Shown here: positions 1 to 6,562 of the stretch, piece after piece
Numbering within the stretch: position 1 is the first letter of the stretch
Layout: the number at the start of each line of letters is the position of its first letter
Source of the DNA: an uncultured Saprospiraceae bacterium
GTDB lineage: Bacteria; Bacteroidota; Bacteroidia; Chitinophagales; Saprospiraceae
Assembly: GCA_937894165.1 (NCBI GenBank)
Contig: CALCSX010000391.1
Coordinates: forward strand, 1 to 9,731
Length of the DNA: 9,731 bases
Direction: 5' to 3'
The notes under the pieces: model-generated
What the model saw: only the letters and a program-made list of their open reading frames with translations
The model's database searches: none
Told to the model about the DNA's origin: nothing
Translations under genes and position numbers: made by a program

Positions 1-1171
1 GCCATCCCCGGCCTCCCCTGCCATACCCAAAATCCGGCAAGTACGAATTCCCGAAAATCTGTCTGCATAATAATTGAAAAGTAACCCATTTCGTCCAATT
101 ATCAAAAACACTTTCTCCGCTTTTGAATTCTACAGATGTAGCGGTCGCAGCCCACCAATCCAGATTCTTACTATATTCTTCATCAAATTTTTCGACAGAT
201 CCATACTTCTCCTTCCATTGCTCAATATCTTCAACATTTTCAGTAATTCCATGTAAAATGACAAATTCGAGAACTTCTCCTGCTTGTAATATTTCCGGTG
301 CAAAACTAAAAGCGCCCACTGCCTCCTTACCATCTGCAAAATGCTCAGGATAGTGTCGAGGCACACCATTTTTATACAATGTTTCCGGGTTATCCAGACT
401 CCCCCCTTCACCAATAAAATCATACATCAAAGGCCATATTTTTTCCGGCTGCTCCCCCTTATAACCATATCCCAAAACAGAATATATCACCTTATTTTCA
501 GAATGTCCATGTTCATCATGCACTATTTTTGGGCTCACTGAAACACCATGACTTTCACATTTCACCTTCTGAAACATGGTAGTAACCTGTCGATGATCTC
601 GAAAATTATCTGCATGACGAGCAAAAATAGCCGTTGCAGCGGTATAAGTAATGTTTTGGGGCTGACCGGAAATGTTTTTAATACTTATTTTGGATAATTC
701 CACATAATCTTTCTGGGCTGGTACGAAAACTTTCACCTCTGTCTCAATTCCTAGTTCCATATTTCGGCGTCGTAGGATGAAAGCACCTATTCTACCCTCA
801 ACTTCAGATTCCTCAGCTTCTTCTGACCATTTATTTGCTTTTTGAAACACACTATTACCGCTTACTGACCATGGTTTTTGCCCAGCAATACTGACCCAGC
901 CATTTCGACCTGAAACATTTCGATGCAGTTCCTCAGTCACTGTTGCCGCTGTCAGAAAATGCTCAAAAGAAGAAGCAATATCACCCTTCATTTCAGGGGT
1001 TATCGAACTTTTCATCCCATATGGATTCAACAAGGGAAAATACAATCTGGAAATATATTCAGCAAAAGGTGAAATAAAAGCTCCTGAATTATCTGGCAAA
1101 AATTCCCACAATTGCCCTCTTCCCTCCTTAACAGCTTTCCCTCCAATGTGAGGATAATCGTTCAATAGCAT
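1..1171 (-). CDS. GH94-type glycoside phosphorylase (cellobiose phosphorylase-like), partial: C-terminal part outside window
   Basis: The first 390 residues of a GH94 (former GT36) phosphorylase, an enzyme that splits a beta-glucoside with inorganic phosphate to give a sugar 1-phosphate. An N-terminal beta-sandwich spans about residues 1-330. It includes the segments YGMKSSITPEMKGDI (about 51-65) and SGRNGWVSIAGQKPWSVSG (about 87-105). A linker helix region follows, with DNWTKWVTFQLLCRQ at about 356-370. The last visible residues, DFGYGRGGRGW (380-390), are the glycine-rich lead-in to the helical barrel; in this family it runs into a W-R-D-L-W-Q-D type motif holding the general-acid Asp, which lies just outside the window. 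The ATG at 1171 is secure because an in-frame TAA lies five codons upstream. There is no signal peptide, so the enzyme is cytoplasmic. It is last of the visible genes, 50 bases after the GH-A glycosidase. The frame is open to the window edge. The motif sits early (near 390), which fits GH94 better than the longer GH149 or GH161 phosphorylases. Specificity (cellobiose, laminaribiose or 1,2-beta-glucan oligomers) cannot be read from this half. Confidence 0.85.
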   Translation of the reverse strand, partial: MLLNDYPHIGGKAVKEGRGQLWEFLPDNSGAFISPFAEYISRLYFPLLNPYGMKSSITPEMKGDIASSFEHFLTAATVTEELHRNVSGRNGWVSIAGQKPWSVSGNSVFQKANKWSEEAEESEVEGRIGAFILRRRNMELGIETEVKVFVPAQKDYVELSKISIKNISGQPQNITYTAATAIFARHADNFRDHRQVTTMFQKVKCESHGVSVSPKIVHDEHGHSENKVIYSVLGYGYKGEQPEKIWPLMYDFIGEGGSLDNPETLYKNGVPRHYPEHFADGKEAVGAFSFAPEILQAGEVLEFVILHGITENVEDIEQWKEKYGSVEKFDEEYSKNLDWWAATATSVEFKSGESVFDNWTKWVTFQLLCRQIFGNSYLPDFGYGRGGRGW

Positions 1172-1221
1172 TTTTTTACAAATTTTTTATGACCTTAATG
1201 TAGCCTAAATTTCGCTTTATC

Positions 1222-2529
1222 TTAATTCTTTACTAAAAATGGAATATTGGCCGTAGCTGCACTTTCATTACCATCCAAGACATAGACAAATAATCTATAT
1301 TCCCCCGGTTCGCTCGGTGCTTTCAAATTTACCTTGTCTTCAACTGAATCGCCTTTGAAAATAGTCGATGGGCGCGGTTCAAAATCCCCTCCGTCACTCT
1401 GCCTCTCGACGGGAACTTCCTCCAATATTTCCCAGACGTATTTCAAAGAGTCATTATCCGGATCGCTTGCTTGTACTAAAGCCTCGAAATCTTGATCCAC
1501 ATTCAAAACAGTATTGTCATGCGCTCCTGCACCTCCCATTGTCAAAGAAGTTATGTGTGGCGATCTATTTTTTGGCCACTCCCCGGTCCAAACATAATTC
1601 ATTACATCCACAGATTCAGTCTTATATCCACTTTCGAGAAACATGCCATACCAAGTCGGCGTCCGCTCTTGCTTTTGCCCCCATAGAAACACAAATGAAC
1701 CCATACAATGATAACTGTCTGCTGCGATGACATTTTCATATCTTTCTAGATAAGATTTTGCTTTTTCATGGCTGTTTTGCTCAATAGGTCTTTCCCAATC
1801 AGTTTTTCCTACCTCCCAATGACCTGTCGCCCCCCATTCAGTAATTACATATGGACCTTCGTAGCCACTTTTTATCAAATGCTCCGGCAAATTAACAATA
1901 TCACCATACAATTGAAAACTCAGATAATCCAAAGCCGGACACATTTCCATAACAGCCCGAACATCATTCTCTCCCGCACCCGCAAGCATCGTCGTGGTAG
2001 GATGATTAGGATCTAAATCCTTGATAAGTTCAGCGATTTGGTTGACTGCAAGCCACAATTTTTTATTGGAATAATGCAAATTCAATTCGTTCCCTATCCC
2101 CCAAGCAAGTAGAGCCGGATGGTCTTTATATTTCTCAACCTCCCCCCTAACATATTCCAACTGCCGGGCTACTTCCGCTTCATTGTCATAATCAAAACCA
2201 TGTCTCTCCCTACCTATTTCAAGTCCTAAACATACTTTTAATCCGTATTTATGGGCTTCATCCAAAATTTCTTTTCCGGAAATAAATTCATCACCCGTCC
2301 GCCATGTCCTGATGGCATTTCCACCAAATTTAGAAACAGATGATGGATCTCTACCCTCAAATCCTGCCCCTTTAATGTAAAATGGTTCTCCATCGCAATA
2401 CATTCGGTATCCATTTTGTTCCTTTTTGATTTCGACCTTCATTGGTTCCTCCTGGTTAGGAAATCCATTGCTTCGACAAGAAACCCAAACGAATGTAAAT
2501 ATTGTAATATAAATATAAATTGATCTCAT
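1222..2529 (-). CDS. Clan GH-A glycosidase lipoprotein, GH158-like, with C-terminal Ig-like domain
   Basis: A 435-residue secreted glycoside hydrolase with a TIM barrel. A hydrophobic segment (residues 4-16) ends at Cys18 in VWVSC, a lipoprotein signal with a non-standard Trp at -3. The barrel spans about 30-318. The acid/base candidate is Glu148 in WGIGNEL, preceded by the Asn typical of clan GH-A, and the nucleophile candidate is Glu231 in VITEWG. A late-barrel strand FLWGQKQERTPTWYGMF (281-297) resembles the GH2 TIM-barrel group. Residues about 322-435 form a beta-rich Ig- or PKD-like domain (DPDNDSLKYVWEI; YRLFVYVLDGNES). The GH2 N-terminal sandwich domains are absent, so this is not a full GH2 enzyme. 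The 83-residue spacing of the two glutamates and the barrel-plus-Ig layout match what I recall of the GH158 endo-beta-1,3-glucanase from Bacteroides uniformis; that assignment is inferred. It starts 21 bases after the MFS stop, in the same operon. Family membership in clan GH-A is firm; the substrate is not. Confidence 0.8.
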   Translation of the reverse strand: MRSIYIYITIFTFVWVSCRSNGFPNQEEPMKVEIKKEQNGYRMYCDGEPFYIKGAGFEGRDPSSVSKFGGNAIRTWRTGDEFISGKEILDEAHKYGLKVCLGLEIGRERHGFDYDNEAEVARQLEYVRGEVEKYKDHPALLAWGIGNELNLHYSNKKLWLAVNQIAELIKDLDPNHPTTTMLAGAGENDVRAVMEMCPALDYLSFQLYGDIVNLPEHLIKSGYEGPYVITEWGATGHWEVGKTDWERPIEQNSHEKAKSYLERYENVIAADSYHCMGSFVFLWGQKQERTPTWYGMFLESGYKTESVDVMNYVWTGEWPKNRSPHITSLTMGGAGAHDNTVLNVDQDFEALVQASDPDNDSLKYVWEILEEVPVERQSDGGDFEPRPSTIFKGDSVEDKVNLKAPSEPGEYRLFVYVLDGNESAATANIPFLVKN

Positions 2530-2550
2530 GAATATCTCTTTTATAATTAA

Positions 2551-4110
2551 TTATTTAATTAATATCTTTTCCAACTCCTCTAAACTCTTACCCTTCGTTT
2601 CCGGAAGGACAAACATTACAATGAGAAGACCCGCAGCTGCAAATAAGCCATAAATTAAAAAAGTAAGTGAATTACCTAAATTCGCCAACTCCCATGGAAA
2701 TACCAACTGCACCAAAAAACTTACGGCTGAATTGACAAATCCCACCAAAGAAATAGCCAAACCGCGGATATAATTAGGGAATATCTCAGAAAACAATACC
2801 CACATAACAGGGCCTAAAGAGACCGCGAAAGAGGCTACGAAAGCGATGATTCCAAATAATATGAGTGACGAATTCATCTTTGTTGCAACTGTCGTCAACT
2901 CAGATTCTACAAGCAAAGCATTCTCTTGACCAAAATTACTTACAATAGCTTCGCGAAATTCAAGATCACTACTATAGTTCACTCCTATCATATTTTCCAA
3001 ACTACTGCGGTTCACAACATCTGATAGCCCGGATACACTATCCAAATCAATTATGTAATAAGCTTCATGGAATCCCCAAGCCAAAATCATCATGCTACAC
3101 GCAATACCTGCCAGTCCCACCAAAAGCAAAATTTTGCGACCAAACCTGTCAATAAAAAGCATGGCAATAATAGTAAAAACAAGATTTGTGACACCCACCC
3201 AAATAGCTTGTGAGAAGGAAGCATCTGTTCCGATTCCGGATTGCTCAAAAATCATGGGCGCATAGAAAAAAACGGAGTTAATTCCGGTAATTTGTTGTAA
3301 AATAGCTACCGTAAAACCAATTATTAGGACAAGCCTCAAAGTGGGATTGAATAACTCTTTTATAGGTACTTTCTCCTTAGGTTTTAATTGAGATATTCCC
3401 GCTTTTACGGCCGCTAAATCTACATAAGCTTGATCTTCAGAACCTACCATTTTGAACACCTTCAAAGCTTCATCCTCCCTGCCCTTCAACACCAACCATC
3501 TAGGGCTTTTTGGCACGAAAAATAAAAAGACAAAGTATAAAATGGCAGGTATGGCCTCCAAACCAAGCATCCATCGCCATTGATAAATATCAATCATGAA
3601 GTTTCGAGAAAAATCAGACCCGGATTGTGCTATTTGCAAAATGAGATAATTGGTTAAAAAAGCAACCGATATACCCAAAACAATATTCAACTGATTTATT
3701 GAAACCATCCGACCTCTGATTTTCGGAGGCGAGATTTCGGCGATATACATCGGAGCAATGATCAATGAAGCTCCCACGCCAAAGCCTCCCAACATTCGGG
3801 CAATGACCAAAAAATCAAAACTAGGTGCTACTGCCGAAGCTATTGCTGAAAGGGTATATAACACTGCCGCCCATTGTAAGATTTTTCGTCGCCCATAGGT
3901 GGTGCTTAAAGGCCCGGCAACCATCATTCCTAATGTCGCAGTTAAAGTTAGACAACTTACGGCCCAACCCAATTGCAATTTTGTTAAACTAAATTCAGGC
4001 TCAATAAATTTTACAACTCCCGATATGACAGAAGCATCAAAACCCATCAAAAAGCCGCCCAAAGCCACTATTAATGAAGTTTTTATTGTAAAAACCTGTT
4101 GTTTTGTCAT
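2551..4110 (-). CDS. MFS sugar porter (sugar:H+ symporter family)
   Basis: A 519-residue inner-membrane permease of the major facilitator sugar-porter family, expected to take monosaccharides or short glucosides from periplasm to cytoplasm. Twelve hydrophobic segments are present. Family signatures in order are: GFDASVISG in helix 1 (23-31); YGRRK in loop 2-3 (72-76); PMYIAEISPPKIRGR (120-134); PKSPRWLVLKGRE before the central loop (200-212); the helix 7 sugar-binding motif QQITGINSVFFYAP (272-285); DRFGRK (321-326); GPVMWVLFSEIFPNYIRG (433-450); and PETKGKSLEEL at the C-terminus (503-513). It is about 40-50 residues longer than typical bacterial sugar porters such as XylE. Much of the excess is a polar segment at about 347-413 between helices 9 and 10, which should face the periplasm. 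The start lies 9 bases after the GH3 stop, indicating translational linkage. Its place between a periplasmic beta-glucosidase and a cytoplasmic phosphorylase suggests it carries glucose or a beta-linked disaccharide. The family call is very secure; the substrate is inferred. Confidence 0.95.
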   Translation of the reverse strand: MTKQQVFTIKTSLIVALGGFLMGFDASVISGVVKFIEPEFSLTKLQLGWAVSCLTLTATLGMMVAGPLSTTYGRRKILQWAAVLYTLSAIASAVAPSFDFLVIARMLGGFGVGASLIIAPMYIAEISPPKIRGRMVSINQLNIVLGISVAFLTNYLILQIAQSGSDFSRNFMIDIYQWRWMLGLEAIPAILYFVFLFFVPKSPRWLVLKGREDEALKVFKMVGSEDQAYVDLAAVKAGISQLKPKEKVPIKELFNPTLRLVLIIGFTVAILQQITGINSVFFYAPMIFEQSGIGTDASFSQAIWVGVTNLVFTIIAMLFIDRFGRKILLLVGLAGIACSMMILAWGFHEAYYIIDLDSVSGLSDVVNRSSLENMIGVNYSSDLEFREAIVSNFGQENALLVESELTTVATKMNSSLILFGIIAFVASFAVSLGPVMWVLFSEIFPNYIRGLAISLVGFVNSAVSFLVQLVFPWELANLGNSLTFLIYGLFAAAGLLIVMFVLPETKGKSLEELEKILIK

Positions 4111-4119
4111 CGATTCGAA

Positions 4120-6480
4120 TTATTTAATTGTAAATGAACTACTTAAACTAGCTTGAGAATCCCCTCCCACCCAAATTTGAAACTCCCCATCCTCTACCAC
4201 GAAATTCCCATTACTATCGAAAAACCCTAACAGATCTTTTCTTAAATCAAAAGTTATTTGTTTGCTCTCCCCCGGCTTTAATCGCACTCTCGTGAATCCT
4301 TTCAATTCTTTAACCGGTCTCGTGGTAGTGGCTACTTTATCACGAATGTATAATTGAGCCACTTCCTCAGCTTCCACCTGTCCGACATTTTTCAAAGTAA
4401 AAGTCAATGTCAAAGTATCATTCAGGGAAATGGATTCCTCAGAAAGTTTCAAATCACTATATTCAAACGTGGTGTAGGACATACCGAAGCCAAAATGAAA
4501 CAATGGTTCTACTCCATAATCTATATAATGACTCGTATTGCCTAATGATGTTTGAAAACTTCTCACAGGAATTTCTTCCATATGGATGAATGAATTTTCT
4601 TGGTACGGTCTCCCAGTATTTTTGTGTGAATAATAAATCGGGATCTGTCCTACAGTTCGGGGAAAAGTCACAGGTAATTTCCCGGAAGGTGAAACCATTC
4701 CAAAAACAATTTCCGCCAAAGCAGGACCTCCCATCGAACCGGGATGCCAAGCATACAATACGGCATCACAAAAAGGCAAGTCCTTTTCTATGGTTAATGG
4801 GCGAGAAGTCATTATTACTAAGATTATTTTCTTCCCTGATTTGGAAATGTATTTCAACAATTCACTTTGCGCGCCGGGCAAATTTATATTCGCTCTGCTA
4901 TGAGCTTCGCCCGTAAGAATAGATTCTTCACCAAGAATCATCACCACAACTTCAGCATCCTCAGCAATTTTTAGTGCTTTATCGAATGAACTACTATCCC
5001 TGCTCCTGGAAGTTGAAAGACCTTTGTGAAATAATACTTTGTCATGACCTAAAATGTCTTGAAATGCCTTTAATGGGGTAATAGTTAAAGAAGTGTCTCC
5101 GTCAAAAATCCAAGTACCCAATTGCTCATATCTGTCATTAGACATGGGTCCAATAACAGCTAGTTTTTTGAGATTCGTACTCAGAGGCAACGCATTTTTT
5201 TCATTTTTAAAAAGGACAATACTCTGCTCGGCTGTCTTTTTTGCAGCCGCTAAATGAGATTTTTGTTCTTCAGCTGAAATGGGTTGAAATTGTTTGCTCA
5301 AATCCATATCAAATAGACCCAATTCAAATTTCACCTTCAAAATACGTCGAACAGCATCATCGATAATTGAAATGTCAAGCTCCCCGGCTTCAATCAACTC
5401 CTTCAAATTATCCCGATAAACCGATCCGGCCATCTCCATATCAACTCCGGCTTTAACAGCTTGCATGCCTGCCGATCTACTATCCGCCACATTACCATGT
5501 TCCAGCATTTCCCCAATGGAATTCCAATCACTCACCACAAAACCTTCAAATCCCCATTTATCTCGAAGTACATCTCTGAACAAAAAGGAATTCCCCGACG
5601 CAGGTACGCCATTTAATTCATTGAATCCCGTCATAAATGTGGCAACACCTTCCTTGACCAATGCTTGAAACGGTGGAAAATATATATTCCATAAATCAAG
5701 ATCGGAGACACTAACTGTATTATAATCCCTTCCTCCCTCTGCGGCTCCATAGGCTGCAAAATGCTTGGCACATGCTGCCATAGTATGATCATTTTTCAAA
5801 TCATTTCCTTGGAAACCTCTCATCATTGCCACCCCCATAACAGCTGTCAAATACGGATCCTCACCCCCGCTTTCTGCCATCCTGCCCCAGCGAGGATCTC
5901 TACTTACATCCACCATTGGAGCAAAATTCCAATTCAGGCCCACATTCGTTGCCTCTCGGGCTGCAATTCTTGCACCTTCTCCTACTAATTCGGGATTAAA
6001 TGTGGCAGCAAGTCCAATATTGATCGGGAAAATTGTATTAAAACCATGAATGACATCTCTTCCCATCAAAAGAGGAATTCCCAATCGACTCTCTTTTATA
6101 GCAATCCTTTGCATTTCTAAAATAACCTCCGGTCTCACCTCATTTAAAATAGCGCCAACTTGTCCTTTTCTAATGGCTTCCGATAAATCTGACGACAACT
6201 TTCCACCGGGACTATTTGATTGAATCATCTGACCTATTTTCTCTTCAATGTTCATCTCAGATATCAGTGACTCAATACGTTTACTGATGTTATTAGTATC
6301 GCTTTCAGTATTATATTGGGCTACAGCATTACCATTCATGATCAGAAAAGCACAAATCCAAATCATAGTGAAAAGCTTGAAGCCAAAAAGTTCACATCTC
6401 ATAAATGACGAATTGATCGTCAGATGAGAGTTTTGCTTGAAGAGTTCAAATAGTTTCATTTCTCGAATTTCTGTCCTCAT
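4120..6480 (-). CDS. bglX: GH3 beta-glucosidase, BglX-like, periplasmic
   Basis: A glycoside hydrolase family 3 exo-enzyme that removes non-reducing beta-glucosyl (possibly xylosyl) units. In the 786-residue reading, the N-terminal TIM barrel covers about 66-390, with GRDVIHGF (140-147), NWNFAPMVDVSRDPRWGR (183-200) and KHFAAYG (239-245). The nucleophile is Asp318 in VVSDWN. The alpha/beta sandwich (about 415-640) carries GEESILTGEAHSR (517-529), where the acid/base Glu is expected. A fibronectin III-like domain fills about 685-771. The fold order and length match BglX. Three in-frame starts compete: ATG at 6480, 6459 and 6402. Met27 (6402) puts a compact signal peptide at the very N-terminus, with a hydrophobic core LFTMIWICAFLIM and AVA-Q cleavage, so I prefer it; this gives 760 residues. 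A TAG lies three codons above the first ATG. There is no lipobox, so periplasmic location is likely. The gene follows susD by 82 bases (160 from the preferred start) and precedes the MFS gene by 9. The symbol is by homology only; linkage preference is unknown. Confidence 0.93.
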   Translation of the reverse strand: MRTEIREMKLFELFKQNSHLTINSSFMRCELFGFKLFTMIWICAFLIMNGNAVAQYNTESDTNNISKRIESLISEMNIEEKIGQMIQSNSPGGKLSSDLSEAIRKGQVGAILNEVRPEVILEMQRIAIKESRLGIPLLMGRDVIHGFNTIFPINIGLAATFNPELVGEGARIAAREATNVGLNWNFAPMVDVSRDPRWGRMAESGGEDPYLTAVMGVAMMRGFQGNDLKNDHTMAACAKHFAAYGAAEGGRDYNTVSVSDLDLWNIYFPPFQALVKEGVATFMTGFNELNGVPASGNSFLFRDVLRDKWGFEGFVVSDWNSIGEMLEHGNVADSRSAGMQAVKAGVDMEMAGSVYRDNLKELIEAGELDISIIDDAVRRILKVKFELGLFDMDLSKQFQPISAEEQKSHLAAAKKTAEQSIVLFKNEKNALPLSTNLKKLAVIGPMSNDRYEQLGTWIFDGDTSLTITPLKAFQDILGHDKVLFHKGLSTSRSRDSSSFDKALKIAEDAEVVVMILGEESILTGEAHSRANINLPGAQSELLKYISKSGKKIILVIMTSRPLTIEKDLPFCDAVLYAWHPGSMGGPALAEIVFGMVSPSGKLPVTFPRTVGQIPIYYSHKNTGRPYQENSFIHMEEIPVRSFQTSLGNTSHYIDYGVEPLFHFGFGMSYTTFEYSDLKLSEESISLNDTLTLTFTLKNVGQVEAEEVAQLYIRDKVATTTRPVKELKGFTRVRLKPGESKQITFDLRKDLLGFFDSNGNFVVEDGEFQIWVGGDSQASLSSSFTIK
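6402..6480 (-). other. N-terminal extension of GH3 gene, probably untranslated leader
   Basis: These codons (residues 1-26 of the longest reading, MRTEIREMKLF onward) would put charged and polar residues ahead of the signal peptide. Starting at ATG 6402 gives MRCELFGFK, then the hydrophobic core and an AVA-Q cleavage site, which is a standard export signal. No clear Shine-Dalgarno sequence favours any of the three ATGs, so the choice rests on signal-peptide architecture alone. If correct, the susD-GH3 gap grows from 82 to 160 bases. Confidence 0.55.
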
Positions 6481-6508
6481 ATAATTCTATGGAAAATATA
6501 TAGCTATT

Positions 6509-6527
6509 GAAATGACAAAATCATTTC
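6509..6527. repeat. Perfect 7-bp inverted repeat in the susD-GH3 gap
   Basis: On the plus strand gaaatga and tcatttc are perfect reverse complements separated by caaaa. The element lies about 38 bases beyond the susD stop codon and about 29 bases before the first possible GH3 start. It is the largest intergenic gap in the window, so a weak RNA hairpin (processing or partial attenuation between susD and the enzyme genes) or a small operator is conceivable. The arms are AT-rich and no run of T follows directly on the minus strand, so it is not a convincing terminator. It could also be chance. Confidence 0.35.
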
Positions 6528-6562
6528 TAAAAATTCTATTAATCCTAATGGAAAAGCCGATT

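Noticed and set aside
130..423. 97-codon minus-strand open frame ending at 130
   Set aside because: It lies in another frame of the GH94 gene, whose own frame is open and motif-bearing over the whole stretch 1171-1.
1172..1221. Possible terminator between the GH-A glycosidase and GH94 genes
   Set aside because: The gap is AT-rich with A/T runs, but I found no stable inverted repeat, and the GH94 gene follows on the same strand.
1368..1730. 120-codon plus-strand open frame
   Set aside because: Antisense to the GH-A glycosidase; rich in Ser, Pro, His and Cys with no domain or export signal. A shadow frame.
4463..4750. 95-codon minus-strand open frame inside GH3
   Set aside because: The GH3 frame is continuous here and carries conserved alpha/beta-sandwich and C-terminal sequence, so this is neither a frameshift nor a nested gene.
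4590..4916. 108-codon plus-strand open frame
   Set aside because: Antisense to conserved GH3 sequence, with composition unlike a real protein.
6491..6520. Possible Bacteroidetes-type promoter before GH3: minus-strand TTTTG, then TATATTTT
   Set aside because: The spacer is only 15 bases, shorter than the roughly 20 expected between the -33 TTTG and -7 TAnnTTTG elements, and the final G of the -7 element is missing. In AT-rich DNA such matches arise by chance.
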